A stretch of DNA of 64,000 nt, from assembly GCA_025943965.1 (NCBI GenBank), contig JAPCWD010000009.1, positions 1-64,000 on the forward strand, given 5' to 3'. The stretch is from Synergistaceae bacterium DZ-S4. GTDB lineage: Bacteria; Synergistota; Synergistia; Synergistales; Synergistaceae. Numbering within the stretch: the first letter of the stretch is position 1; the number at the start of each line of letters is the position of its first letter. Below the pieces are notes generated by a model that was not told where the DNA came from, did no database searches, and was given only the letters and a program-made list of their open reading frames with translations. Shown here piece by piece: positions 38,222 to 47,371 of the stretch. Position numbers and translations under genes: made by a program.

Positions 38222-39427
38222 ATGCCGCAGCACATGGAAAAATCTTCAATGACACCAGAGGAACAGAGCGACAGAAAGAGCCTCCTCGGCTTTTCTTTCC
38301 TTCATTTCATAAATGACATGCACTCAACAGCTTTACCCACAATTATACCAATGCTTGTCAATTCCATATCGATAACTTTAAGTCAGGCAGGACTTTTGAA
38401 TGCCGTTTTCGGGTTGACGAACCTTTTCGGCCAGCCGGTAGCAGGATATTTAGCAGACAGGCAGAAAAGACCCTGGCTTGCAGTATGGGCGCCGATGCTG
38501 AGCATCGCGGGAGCATGTCTTTTGCCTCTTTCCCCCAATTACGCGATCGCCTTCCTGTTGGTAGGACTGATGAGCATGGGTACAGCCTCATTTCACCCAC
38601 AGGGGCTCGGACGTGCGGGGTCGTCAGCCGGAAGCAATGACCTTGCCCTTTTCATAGCGCTCTTCGCGGCATGCGGAAGTTTCGGCAGCGCGGTCGGCCC
38701 TGTCTATGTCGTATTCCTGACATCCCTTATCGGGAAAAAGATGTTTCCGATCGTTCTGATCCCTGGCTTCATCATATGTATGTACATTTGGAAAAGGATC
38801 GTTTCGGATCAAAAAGCTGAGAACATTACAAAAGAAAAGGCTGAATTCAGAGGATTTTTCTCGAATATGCGCGGCATTATGCAGAAGATCACTTCCATAG
38901 TCGTTGCAGCGACAGTAAGGGATGCAACACTGCAGGGGATAAGGATATTTCTGCCCATGCTCGTGGTGCTGAAGGGAGGAAGCATCGCTAAAGGCGGTAT
39001 GCTCCTCTTTGGCATAACAATGGCATGCACGTTGGCAGGCATAATCGGAGGCAGGCTCGCCGATTCGAGGGGCGACGAGAAGGTTATGCTCTGGACGATG
39101 GGCTTATCACCGATCTTTCTTATCACGGGCCTCAACACGAGCGGAGTCCTCTCTGTTGCCGCACTGATCGTAGGTTTCGCCTTTTTGCAGGCAAGCACCT
39201 CTGTAACCACTGCAATGGCGCAGAAAAAGTGTCCCTTTTCCCGCAGCTCTGCCAGTTCTCTTGCAATGGGTGTCTCGTGGGGTCTTGCAAACCTCTTTAC
39301 GACACCCGTCGGTTTCTCTGCTGACATCATAGGATTGGAAAAGACTCTTCAGATCGTGGCCTTTCTCCCCTGGACCGTTACAGCATGGTATACAGGAAAA
39401 ATGATCCTGTCAAAAAGAGTGCTGTAG
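38222..39427 (+). CDS. MFS transporter, fosmidomycin-resistance-like
   Basis: This is a 12-helix major facilitator of 401 residues. The opening HFINDMHSTALPTIIPML, followed by GQPVAGYLADRQKRPW and MGTASFHPQGLGRAG, is the pattern of the Fsr branch of drug exporters. The exported compound is unknown. The gene stands alone on the plus strand and converges on trmB with 20 bases between them. Confidence 0.85.
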   Translation: MPQHMEKSSMTPEEQSDRKSLLGFSFLHFINDMHSTALPTIIPMLVNSISITLSQAGLLNAVFGLTNLFGQPVAGYLADRQKRPWLAVWAPMLSIAGACLLPLSPNYAIAFLLVGLMSMGTASFHPQGLGRAGSSAGSNDLALFIALFAACGSFGSAVGPVYVVFLTSLIGKKMFPIVLIPGFIICMYIWKRIVSDQKAENITKEKAEFRGFFSNMRGIMQKITSIVVAATVRDATLQGIRIFLPMLVVLKGGSIAKGGMLLFGITMACTLAGIIGGRLADSRGDEKVMLWTMGLSPIFLITGLNTSGVLSVAALIVGFAFLQASTSVTTAMAQKKCPFSRSSASSLAMGVSWGLANLFTTPVGFSADIIGLEKTLQIVAFLPWTVTAWYTGKMILSKRVL

Positions 39428-39447
39428 TGTAAAAGACAATACGGAGT

Positions 39448-40389
39448 TCAGATCCTTCCTTCGGCTCTGTCAAGGGCATGGCGCAGGGCGGCGCGCATGG
39501 CGGGTGTCCTGTATGGATGTCCTACCGAGTCCACCTTTATCTTATAACCGCGGCTGCCCGGTATCACCTTCAGATAGAAATGCTGTTCAAAACCGTCGTC
39601 AGTTGTTATGACAAGGATCAGTCCCACACCGGAATCTGAAATGAAGGTCTCCCTGAATACCCAGTGTCCCTTTTCGCCCACTCCTCTTCCTTCCGCGTCC
39701 TTTATTCCCGCGAGCAGATCCTCAAGTTTCATTTCGCTTTCACACTCCATTTCCGTCGCCCAGTTCTCATCTTCTATGTTTTTCACAGCATATGTGTCCC
39801 TTTTGTGCAAAGTCAGGCGCCACGTGTTCTTTCCCATAGCCCTCCATTTTCTTTCATACTTTGTGAGATAGGGCCTCTTCGGGTCTTTCTCGATAGGGTC
39901 TGCTCCAAAATGTGGCGAATACAAAAAAGTTTCGGCTGTCTCCTGCGCATACCAGTCAACATCGGTCGCCAGTTCAAAGTATCCTCCCGGTGTGATCAGG
40001 TATGCCATGAGGTCTGCAAAAAGGGGCACTGTGACCCTCCTTGAAGCATGCCTTGTCTTCGGCCAGGGGCAGGGGAAATTCATGTAGACCCTCTCGGCAG
40101 ACTCGGGGGCGAAACAGTTTCGGAGAAGAAAACGTGCATCACCGTGCATGATGCGGACATTATCAAGCCCTGCTGAAAGGGTTCTTCTTGCTCCTTTTGC
40201 CACACACCACTGTGAGACCTCTATGCCTACGATGAGGATATCCGGATATGTCTTCGCCAGATACTCGAGAAACTCTCCGTTCCCGAACCCTATCTCAACG
40301 AAGACCCTGCCTGACGGGGACATTGATCTCCAATCGACCGGCAGGTCTATGTTCTCATCTACTATGATCCTGCGAAGTTCCCAGGTCAT
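39448..40389 (-). CDS. trmB: tRNA (guanine-N7-)-methyltransferase TrmB, extended and atypical
   Basis: TrmB makes m7G46 in tRNA. The ATG at 40389, overlapping the rsmA stop, gives 313 residues, about 90 longer than usual. The SAM motif VFVEIGFGNGEF (near 30) and the C-terminal YERKW region are present. The catalytic motif reads NFPCPWPKTRH, with Cys107 where nearly all homologues have Asp. The extra C-terminal part (about residues 215-313) has no family I know. The fold is clear; activity is uncertain because the Asp is thought to be essential. Confidence 0.85.
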   Translation of the reverse strand: MTWELRRIIVDENIDLPVDWRSMSPSGRVFVEIGFGNGEFLEYLAKTYPDILIVGIEVSQWCVAKGARRTLSAGLDNVRIMHGDARFLLRNCFAPESAERVYMNFPCPWPKTRHASRRVTVPLFADLMAYLITPGGYFELATDVDWYAQETAETFLYSPHFGADPIEKDPKRPYLTKYERKWRAMGKNTWRLTLHKRDTYAVKNIEDENWATEMECESEMKLEDLLAGIKDAEGRGVGEKGHWVFRETFISDSGVGLILVITTDDGFEQHFYLKVIPGSRGYKIKVDSVGHPYRTPAMRAALRHALDRAEGRI

Positions 40390-41234
40390 ATTCTTTCCTC
40401 CCTTTGGGCCTTTGGTCTGAGATAAAATTCGGGTTCCCTTGAGAGATTCTGCCAGACATCCAGCGGAAGTTCCTCTGCCCTCGCAGTTGTTTTCAGGCCG
40501 TTCCTTTCGAGTATCTCTATTGCCTTTTCCCGGTTTATTTCCGTGTAGCCGGAGATCCAGTTGTTTATCAGGGTCTTTCTCCTCTGTGTGAAAGACCTTG
40601 CCAGCAGACCTCTCCATGTCCTGTCACATGCGAGTGTACTGTTGTTCTCGATTTTTATCTCTATAATGCATGAATTGACCCTTGGCTGAGGTCTGAAGGC
40701 AGATGGAGGGACGTTCCTAAGAATGGCTGATGTCCCCATTGCTTCAACTGTTATGCCAAGAGGAGAGCGTTCACGATGTCCGTGGGGCGATGTTATCCTT
40801 TGGGCCGATTCAAGCTGGACCATCAGCAGCATGTAATCAAGTCCGTGCGGGACAAGTTTTTCGAGAAATACCCAGAGGAGCGGAGTGGTGATGTGGTAAG
40901 GCAGGTTGGCTATCACCCTGTTGGGCATCCATGGCAGTTTATTTTCGTAATCGAACTGTACTGCATCTCCCCAAAGTGGATGGAGCCTGCTGTCTTTTAT
41001 GGCCAGCATATCTATAGTGTGCTTTAGTCTCGTATCCAGTTCTACAGTACACACTCCCGAGCATTCGGTCGAGAGGAGCCCCTCTGTGAGTATGCCCTCC
41101 CCCGGCCCGATCTCAAGAACTTTGTCCTCAGGAGTAAGCTTTGCCCTCCCGATCATAAAGTCCACGATAGAACGGTCGATGAGAAAATTTTGTCCTATAT
41201 CGGTGTTGTGGATGAAGTTAGGTATCCTGACCAT
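40386..41234 (-). CDS. rsmA: 16S rRNA dimethyladenosine transferase RsmA (KsgA)
   Basis: RsmA dimethylates A1518 and A1519 of 16S rRNA late in 30S assembly. The 282-residue protein has the GQNFLID opening, the SAM motif LEIGPGEGILTEGL near residue 40, and the catalytic NLPYHITTPLLW near 105. It ends in a helical C-terminal domain. The stop overlaps the trmB start. Confidence 0.95.
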   Translation of the reverse strand: MVRIPNFIHNTDIGQNFLIDRSIVDFMIGRAKLTPEDKVLEIGPGEGILTEGLLSTECSGVCTVELDTRLKHTIDMLAIKDSRLHPLWGDAVQFDYENKLPWMPNRVIANLPYHITTPLLWVFLEKLVPHGLDYMLLMVQLESAQRITSPHGHRERSPLGITVEAMGTSAILRNVPPSAFRPQPRVNSCIIEIKIENNSTLACDRTWRGLLARSFTQRRKTLINNWISGYTEINREKAIEILERNGLKTTARAEELPLDVWQNLSREPEFYLRPKAQREERI

Positions 41235-41353
41235 CTCATATTTCCTTTACTTTGTATTATTGGTCTATACATATGACATTAGTCTGCTTATCTTAAACCC
41301 ATTCTGACAAAAACAAAGGGGCTTCCATGATAAACGGAAACCCCTGTATCTTC

Positions 41354-41431
41354 TGGTCGGGATGAGAGGATTTGAACCTCCGACCACCTGCACCCCATGC
41401 AGGTACGCTAGCCAGGCTGCGCTACATCCCG
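41354..41431 (-). tRNA. tRNA-Pro (anticodon GGG)
   Basis: The minus strand folds as a cloverleaf: acceptor stem CGGGATG/CATCCCG, D arm with AGCGCAGCCTGGCTAGCG, anticodon stem CCTGC/GCAGG with loop ATGGGGT (anticodon GGG), and T arm GGTTCAAATCC. The discriminator A is followed by an encoded CCA. All tRNA-Pro identity features (G35, G36) are present. Confidence 0.96.
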
Positions 41432-41483
41432 TAAGCACGGAGTATAATAACCCGCGATAAGCTTTTGGTCAAGTGCCGCAAAT

Positions 41484-41515
41484 AAAAAAATCCCAACAAT
41501 CCAGTCGGGATTTTT
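41484..41515 (-). terminator. Intrinsic terminator of hup
   Basis: AAAAATCCC and GGGATTTTT form a stem around a 12-base loop, and the minus strand continues with T residues. It lies 30 bases after the hup stop. Confidence 0.8.
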
Positions 41516-41544
41516 CATTGATCAAAAACCTAAAAATATAAATA

Positions 41545-41835
41545 CTACTTCTTCTTGCTGTTGACCGCTTCTTTGAGGGCTTTGCCTGCACGGAAGACGG
41601 GGACTTTCTTCGCAGGGATCTGGATGACTTTTTTGGGATCCTGAGGATTACGACCCTGACGCGCGGCTCTTTTCTGGACTTCGAATGTGCCGAATCCTAC
41701 GATCTGGACCTTGTCTTCCTTCTTAAGGGATCCGTGGATGCCTGCAAATACTGCGTCTACAACTTCTGCGGCCTTCTTCTTAGTGATTCCTTCGACAGAC
41801 TTTGCTACGGCGTTGACGAGATCTGTTTTTGTCAC
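41545..41835 (-). CDS. hup: DNA-binding protein HU
   Basis: HU bends and compacts DNA as a dimer. A GTG start at 41835, seven bases after AGGAGGTGG, gives 96 residues. The HU signature GFGTFEVQKRAARQGRNPQ is at residues 48-66, and the DNA-binding arm ends in PAKKVPVFRAGKALKEAV. The gene has its own promoter, an inverted repeat at the transcription start and a terminator, so it is an independent unit after der. Confidence 0.95.
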   Translation of the reverse strand: MTKTDLVNAVAKSVEGITKKKAAEVVDAVFAGIHGSLKKEDKVQIVGFGTFEVQKRAARQGRNPQDPKKVIQIPAKKVPVFRAGKALKEAVNSKKK

Positions 41836-41865
41836 CTTCTGCCACCTCCTGACAAGATTGACACT

Positions 41866-41884
41866 GCTAGTGCAGTTCACTAGC
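41866..41884 (-). repeat. Perfect inverted repeat at the hup transcription start
   Basis: GCTAGTG and CACTAGC flank a five-base spacer. The repeat begins two bases after the -10 box, so it covers the expected start. It could be an operator or a 5' hairpin that stabilises the message. Confidence 0.6.
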
Positions 41885-41885
41885 A

Positions 41886-41914
41886 TTTATACCGATAAAA
41901 TCCGCTCAGGTCAA
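41886..41914 (-). promoter_or_regulatory. Sigma-70 promoter of hup
   Basis: On the minus strand TTGACC (41909-41914) and TATAAA (41886-41891) are spaced by 17 bases, about 50 bases before the hup start codon. Confidence 0.82.
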
Positions 41915-41933
41915 GTACTTTTGGGTAAATAGG

Positions 41934-43250
41934 TCAGTTTTCAGCCCTGTTTCGCATAAAAATCTTTATTGGTACTCCCGAAAAGTCCGCCATTGATCTT
42001 AAGCAGTTCTCAAGGTGCCGTCTGAATGATTTTGTGCTAAGCTCCGGATCGTTTACAAAAAATATGAACGCGGGGGGTGCTCCGTCCGCCTGCGTGCAGT
42101 AGTAAATCTTGAGGCTGTGCCCCTTCCCGTCTCCGGGCATCCTTTCAAAGATAAGGGTCTCCTTTACGAGCCTGTTAAGTTCGGAGGTAGGTATCCTCCT
42201 TCTCCTGTTTTCTTCTACTTTCATAATAAGATCAGGGATCTTGGATATGCTCCTTCCCGAATGGGCAGAAATAAATATCCTTGGGGCATGCGACGCAAAG
42301 GGCAGCTCTTCCTTCAGAAGCTCTGCCATCTTGTCGCCGATCTTTTCTTCCTTCGGAGCAAGGTCCCACTTGTTGACAACGATTATGAGCCCCTTGCCTC
42401 TTTCCAGCACCTGTCCTATCAGCCTTTTGTCCTGTTCGGTGACTGGGTCCTGTGCGTCAAGGAGGACTAGTGCGACATGACATCTGTCTATCGCCTGGTA
42501 GGTCCTGACGTTTGAGTAATATTCCAGGTCTGTGTTGACCCTGCTCTTTCTCCTGAGGCCGGCTGTGTCGAGAAATCTCATCTTTACCCCGCTGATCTCG
42601 ACGAGAGAGTCTACGACATCGCGCGTGGTGCCTGCCATGTCGCTGACCATCGAACGCTCCTCCCCCGCTATTGAATTAAGCAGGCTGGATTTTCCTACGT
42701 TTGGCCTTCCGACTATCGCCACCCTGATGTCGTCTTCCTCAGATTCGAAATCATCGGGCGGAAGTATTGACACGACGGCATCGAAGATATCATCGAAACC
42801 GGTGTTGTGTTCTGCGCTCGTTGCTATTACCGCATCAAACCCCAGCGAGTATGCCTCGCAGAGCATCTCATCTTCCTGTCTCTGATTGTCGAGTTTGTTC
42901 ATTGCAACTATAACAGGTTTGCCGCCCTTCCTCAGCTTGATGGCTATGTCCTGATCCATCGGGGTTATCCCCTGCCGGCCGTCGATCACAAAAATGACAG
43001 CTCTGCTCTCGTCGAGTGCAAGGTCGACCTGCTTCGCAATAAGATCCATGAAAGGGTGGTCGACTTCGGACATTATTCCTCCTGTGTCGACGACATAAAA
43101 TTTTCTGCCGGCCCATTCGGCTTCACCGTAGATCCTGTCCCGTGTTACACCGGGCTGATCGTCTACTATCGCGGCTCTCCTTCCGACCATTCTGTTGAAT
43201 ATGGATGATTTGCCGACATTCGGCCTTCCTACTATCGCGATTATTGCCAT
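41934..43250 (-). CDS. der: Ribosome biogenesis GTPase Der (EngA)
   Basis: Der is a tandem GTPase needed for 50S assembly. The 438-residue protein has two G domains, each with GRPNVGKSS (about residues 7 and 182), DTGG and DTAG switch motifs and NKxD motifs. A C-terminal KH-like domain (YYCTQADGAPPAFIFFVN) completes it. It lies 61 bases after priA on the same strand. Confidence 0.97.
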   Translation of the reverse strand: MAIIAIVGRPNVGKSSIFNRMVGRRAAIVDDQPGVTRDRIYGEAEWAGRKFYVVDTGGIMSEVDHPFMDLIAKQVDLALDESRAVIFVIDGRQGITPMDQDIAIKLRKGGKPVIVAMNKLDNQRQEDEMLCEAYSLGFDAVIATSAEHNTGFDDIFDAVVSILPPDDFESEEDDIRVAIVGRPNVGKSSLLNSIAGEERSMVSDMAGTTRDVVDSLVEISGVKMRFLDTAGLRRKSRVNTDLEYYSNVRTYQAIDRCHVALVLLDAQDPVTEQDKRLIGQVLERGKGLIIVVNKWDLAPKEEKIGDKMAELLKEELPFASHAPRIFISAHSGRSISKIPDLIMKVEENRRRRIPTSELNRLVKETLIFERMPGDGKGHSLKIYYCTQADGAPPAFIFFVNDPELSTKSFRRHLENCLRSMADFSGVPIKIFMRNRAEN

Positions 43251-43311
43251 TTTGTTCTCCTTGCCGGCATATGGCTGGTGCCATGGTATGCCATGTGATT
43301 TTTATATTCCC

Positions 43312-45108
43312 TCAGTCAAGTTTTATGGTTATCCTCGGTATCCCGGATCTGGTATTTTTTATGTCGAAGTATGGCGCGATCATTTTTCTCAGAGCCCCGA
43401 ACCTCTTTGTCCTGACCCAGATACTCTCAGATCTCTCCTCTGACTCCCAGAAATCGAACCCGGCCTGCTCAAAAACTTGAGCGAGCCTCTTACGCTTAAA
43501 GGCCGGAATGTCTATCCTTAGCATTGGGACAAAGGGAGGGAGTTCCCATTCTCTGCGTTCCTTAAGTTCCCGGTCCCAGAAGTGCCCCCAGCCTATACCC
43601 AGGGCCTGCTGCCAGTTTTTGTCCGGTCTCCTGCTCTGAATGACGATCTTTCTGCTGTCCGGGGCCTCTCCTCTCCACGCCGATTCCCACATCAGAGAGA
43701 ATGCTCTTGCCTTGGCATCATACTCTTCAACTCTTGCTTCTGCATCTGCATCTATCCATCCGACGGTACCGGGCGATATCTCATCGGTCAGGGAGAGTAT
43801 CTTCCTGGTTCCCAGTATGATGCCTGCTTCCTGATGTTTTTTCATTATGGATATACCTGAAGGGATCTTGGCTCCGTCCTCGCTGAAGAGGATGATCTCC
43901 GCTCTCCTGAATAAGCTGCGCGCATGCTCCTCAAGCGCCTCGAGTCCCGGTCTCTGACCCTCAAGGAACGGTCCTCCGCACGTGGGACATTTTTCAGGCA
44001 CAGGCTCTTTTTTGCCGCAGTCAAGGCACCTGAGCTGTCCTGTTTTCCCTTCCCATCTCATTACACCCCCACATTTGGGGCATCGGACAGGTGAACCGCA
44101 GTCTTCGCAGAATATCTCCCCTGCGTAGCCCTTCCGGTCCAGGATCCAGAGTGCCCACCTGCCATTTTCAAGGCTGTCCCTGGTCTCCCTTATTAAAGGC
44201 CTGCTTATGGGAAGCCTGTCTTTGATCCCATCGGAGCTGTATGAAGAGGAGTCCTTCATGTCAACGAAAATCAGCCTCTCCCTGATCCTGCTGCGGCCGG
44301 GATCCCTGCCGACCTGCAGAAAGGCCTTCGCAGAAGGCATCCTGCCGCCCAGTATCAGACCGGCTCCCGCAAATCCGGCACGCGCAGCCAGTATAGTCCT
44401 GTGGTGGAACAGCGGATGTTTCTGTGTCTTCCAGGCACCGCTGTTTTCTTCGTCTACTATTATCGTTGAGAGTCCGGAGATGGGTATGAAAGACGCCGTC
44501 TGGCACCCCACTGCAAACCTGATCTCACCCTTCCTCGACCTCTTCCAGAAATCCCACTGCTTTCCCTTTGAAAGGTCCGGCCAAAGAATGCCCTCTCCTT
44601 TCAGAGGAGCAGGGAGCATATCCCAGAACTTTTTTGCACCCGAAAGCTCGGGAAACAGCGCAAGAAGAGGAACTTCCGATGCCGTGAGGATGTCCCGGTA
44701 AATTTCCATCCTATCGGAGTCCCTCGGCTCGTAAACATACTTTACGGATGAAGGACCTGGCCGCGGTTTGTGATAAATCTCTTCAAGCGGTTCACCGGCA
44801 AGGAAGGACGCGGGGAGAAGTGTCTTTGCGGCCATCCCTTTTCCTATAAACCAGGTCTTTGCCAACCAGCATACGGTCCTCCAAAGTTCATCCGGCAAAG
44901 GAGGCAGGTGATCTATCGCATCAATTATTTCCTTCAGGTCATCGGGGTGTCCGGCGTTTTCCTGATCTTCAGCGGTTACTGTCAGCCCCACTCTCGAAGA
45001 AGTGCCCAGAGGGACCCTTACCCTTGTCCCGGGGGGCAGAGAAGATCTGTACATATATGAGAGGTCAGTCCACCACGGTCCCGGGACCGCGACAGATACT
45101 ATTTCCAT
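43312..45108 (-). CDS. priA: PriA-like primosomal protein lacking helicase motifs
   Basis: PriA reloads the replisome at stalled forks. The 598-residue protein keeps the N-terminal DNA-binding domain and the zinc region with four CxxC pairs (CEDC, CPKC, CLDC, CPTC). It has no Walker A GSGKT. Walker B reads VDEENSGAWK instead of DEEHD, GSATPS is GGRMPS, and the motif VI GRAGR is absent. It is also shorter than the usual 730 residues. ATP-driven helicase activity is therefore unlikely, while a structural loading role may remain, as proposed for actinobacterial PriA. It shares one base with the coaBC stop. Confidence 0.88.
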   Translation of the reverse strand: MEIVSVAVPGPWWTDLSYMYRSSLPPGTRVRVPLGTSSRVGLTVTAEDQENAGHPDDLKEIIDAIDHLPPLPDELWRTVCWLAKTWFIGKGMAAKTLLPASFLAGEPLEEIYHKPRPGPSSVKYVYEPRDSDRMEIYRDILTASEVPLLALFPELSGAKKFWDMLPAPLKGEGILWPDLSKGKQWDFWKRSRKGEIRFAVGCQTASFIPISGLSTIIVDEENSGAWKTQKHPLFHHRTILAARAGFAGAGLILGGRMPSAKAFLQVGRDPGRSRIRERLIFVDMKDSSSYSSDGIKDRLPISRPLIRETRDSLENGRWALWILDRKGYAGEIFCEDCGSPVRCPKCGGVMRWEGKTGQLRCLDCGKKEPVPEKCPTCGGPFLEGQRPGLEALEEHARSLFRRAEIILFSEDGAKIPSGISIMKKHQEAGIILGTRKILSLTDEISPGTVGWIDADAEARVEEYDAKARAFSLMWESAWRGEAPDSRKIVIQSRRPDKNWQQALGIGWGHFWDRELKERREWELPPFVPMLRIDIPAFKRKRLAQVFEQAGFDFWESEERSESIWVRTKRFGALRKMIAPYFDIKNTRSGIPRITIKLD

Positions 45109-46325
45109 TATTCCTTGTTTTTCTTTTTTATGACGGCGTCAAGCAAAGTGTCGGCCACATCGTCCTTTGTGCCTGAAAACTCTACTTCCGATCCGCCCTT
45201 TGTCATTATCATCAGAGTGTTTGTGTCCGATGCGAACCCTGCTCCGTTTGCAAGCACATCGTTGCAGGCTATCATGTCCAGGTTTTTCGCTATCATCTTT
45301 TTTTGTGCGTTCGCGATCAGATCCTGGGTTTCGGCTGCAAAACCTATCAGCAGCTGACCCTCTCTTTTCATTCTTCCAAGTTCGGCCGCTATATCCCTGT
45401 TCTGTACAAACGTAACCGTCAGAGGCTCGCCGTCGCGTCTCTTAAGTTTCTGTTTCATCTCTTCTTCAGCACGAAAATCTCCGACTGCGGCGGCTTTGAT
45501 TATGATATCCATTGAAGGTGCTTCCCTTATGCAGGCTTCGTACATCTGATCCGCGGATACAACGTCGATCACCCTGACTCCCTCAGGCCTCTGTATCGAC
45601 ACCGGTCCGGAGACAAGCGTCACATCAGCTCCTCTGTACCAGGCGGCCTTTGCTATCGCATACCCCATCCTGCCGCTGCTCGGATTGCTGATATACCTGA
45701 CAGGGTCTATGTATTCGTGTGTCGGTCCCGCAGTCACCATGACCCTCATCCCGCTCAGGTCCTTTTTGGGTGAGAGTGCATGCCAGACATGCTCATAAAT
45801 CACAGAGTTGTCAGGGAGCCTTCCTTTTCCCTCATAGCCGCAGGCAAGCATTCCGCTGTCAGGATCCACCACTATGTGCCCCATCGTCCTTATCGTATCT
45901 ATGTTGGCCCTTACCGCGGGGTTTTGCAGCATATTGGAGTTCATTGCCGGAAAGATCACCATCGGGTTCCTGTTAGCAAGCATCGCAGCTCCGAGAAGTG
46001 TGCTTCCGTCTCCCTGGGCACATATGCGCAGACCGTTTGCAGTACAGGGGGCAATTACAAAGACCTCCGCCCGTTCAGTCAGTGTAATGTGAGGTATCTT
46101 CCATCCCTCTTCAGCTGACAGAAAATCATTTTCACGCCAGACCTTTCTTCCTGTGAGGGTAGAGAGGACAAGCGGACTGACGAACTCTTCGGCTGAGCGC
46201 GAAAGGATCACATCCACCTCACAGCCTTCCTTCCTCCACCCGCGAAGGATGTCGGGTGCCTTATAGGCAGCGATCCCTCCGGTCACTCCGAAGAGGATCC
46301 TTCTATTTCGCTTCCAGGGACTCAT
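45108..46325 (-). CDS. coaBC: Phosphopantothenoylcysteine decarboxylase/synthase CoaBC
   Basis: CoaBC carries out two steps of CoA synthesis. The 405-residue protein has the FMN decarboxylase domain (GVTGGIAAYKA at the N-terminus, the catalytic PAMNSNMLQNP near 115) and the CTP-dependent synthetase domain starting near 190 (VTAGPTHEYIDPVRYISN). The start lies inside rpoZ, overlapping by 23 bases, with AAGGAAG upstream. Confidence 0.96.
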   Translation of the reverse strand: MSPWKRNRRILFGVTGGIAAYKAPDILRGWRKEGCEVDVILSRSAEEFVSPLVLSTLTGRKVWRENDFLSAEEGWKIPHITLTERAEVFVIAPCTANGLRICAQGDGSTLLGAAMLANRNPMVIFPAMNSNMLQNPAVRANIDTIRTMGHIVVDPDSGMLACGYEGKGRLPDNSVIYEHVWHALSPKKDLSGMRVMVTAGPTHEYIDPVRYISNPSSGRMGYAIAKAAWYRGADVTLVSGPVSIQRPEGVRVIDVVSADQMYEACIREAPSMDIIIKAAAVGDFRAEEEMKQKLKRRDGEPLTVTFVQNRDIAAELGRMKREGQLLIGFAAETQDLIANAQKKMIAKNLDMIACNDVLANGAGFASDTNTLMIMTKGGSEVEFSGTKDDVADTLLDAVIKKKNKE

Positions 46326-46542
46326 TTTCTTCCTTTTTGGCAGAGGTCTCCACGAAGGAGTGCCTTATCCTCCCCTGCACGAGATCCTCAACTGCCCTGG
46401 TAATAAACTTTTCGTCATAGCCGCTTATGGCTCCCTTCCTCTCGCTAAGCTGGCGGGCACGTGCGGATACGACCAGTGTCAGTATGTACTTGTTTGGTAT
46501 GTCCCTGTTTTTGTAAATCGTTTCGAGATCCATGTATATCAT
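46303..46542 (-). CDS. rpoZ: RNA polymerase omega subunit
   Basis: Omega helps fold and hold the beta-prime subunit. The 79-residue protein has NKYILTLVVSARARQLSER and the ITRAVEDLVQGRI helix. GGGAGG lies seven bases before the ATG. It overlaps gmk by four bases upstream and coaBC downstream, in the usual gmk-rpoZ-coaBC-priA order. Confidence 0.93.
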   Translation of the reverse strand: MIYMDLETIYKNRDIPNKYILTLVVSARARQLSERKGAISGYDEKFITRAVEDLVQGRIRHSFVETSAKKEENESLEAK

Positions 46543-47105
46543 ATTGAACCCTCCCGGTATTTTTTTACTATCCTGATAAGATCCTCGGCCGCTTTATCGA
46601 CCCTGTCGTTAATTATCATATGCTCGTACTCGCCGGCGTGGCTCATCTCTTCTCTGGCGTTGCAGATCCTGAGCTCCAGTTCCTCCGGCCCTTCTGTCCC
46701 TCTCTTTTTGAGCCTTCTGATCAGCTCTTCGAACGAGGGAGGCTGGATAAAGATCATCACGGCTTCCGGCATCTTTTTCTTGACCTGAGAGGCACCCTGT
46801 ACGTCTATTTCCAGAAGAACATCCCTGCAGCTGTTTAAAGTATCCTCGACTATGTCCTTTCTTGTCCCGTAAAAGTGTCCGTGGACATTTGCCCACTCGA
46901 GGAACCTTTCCTCACTCACCATTTTTTTAAAAGAGGTTTCATCCATGAAAACGTAATTTACGCCGTCTTTTTCTCCCGGCCTTGGCGCCCTTGTGGTACA
47001 TGAGACGGAGTACGCTATGTTGTCCAGTTTTTCAAAGACCCTTCTGAGGACAGTACCCTTGCCGACTCCCGCCGGTCCGGAAAGAATGTAGAGCCTGCCT
47101 CTCAT
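46539..47105 (-). CDS. gmk: Guanylate kinase
   Basis: Gmk phosphorylates GMP to GDP. The 188-residue protein has the P-loop [11 protein letters not shown], the GMP-binding [19 protein letters not shown] and the lid region near 135. It overlaps remA by four bases upstream. Confidence 0.97.
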   Translation of the reverse strand: MRGRLYILSGPAGVGKGTVLRRVFEKLDNIAYSVSCTTRAPRPGEKDGVNYVFMDETSFKKMVSEERFLEWANVHGHFYGTRKDIVEDTLNSCRDVLLEIDVQGASQVKKKMPEAVMIFIQPPSFEELIRRLKKRGTEGPEELELRICNAREEMSHAGEYEHMIINDRVDKAAEDLIRIVKKYREGSI

Positions 47106-47371
47106 TGCCTCTCCTCTTTGCCTTCCTCTCCCTCAAAACGGCCTGTTATCGTCTCAGGCTGGATAGCTGACATTATCACATGTCTGCTGTCCATTATCAG
47201 GATAGCTCTGGTCTTCCTTCCCTGGGTCACATCCACGAGAAGTCCGGCCTCCCTGGCCTCTTCCTTCAGCCTCTTTATTGGGGCAGACGAGGGACTGATT
47301 ATCGCAACTATCCTGTCCGCAACCACCATGTTCCCGAAACCTACATGAACCAGCCTGTAACTCATCTTCAT
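47102..47371 (-). CDS. remA: RemA-like DUF370 protein
   Basis: RemA binds DNA as a ring in Bacillus and activates biofilm-matrix and osmoprotection genes. The 89-residue protein has the conserved [20 protein letters not shown] and [18 protein letters not shown]. The place between yicC and gmk is the same as in Firmicutes. The role in this diderm is unknown; the regulator assignment is by homology. Confidence 0.88.
   Translation of the reverse strand: MKMSYRLVHVGFGNMVVADRIVAIISPSSAPIKRLKEEAREAGLLVDVTQGRKTRAILIMDSRHVIMSAIQPETITGRFEGEEGKEERQ

Noticed and set aside
40390-40617. 76-codon N-terminal extension of trmB
   Set aside because: It overlaps the end of rsmA, is basic and low in conserved features, and the ATG at 40389 forms the usual overlap with the rsmA stop.
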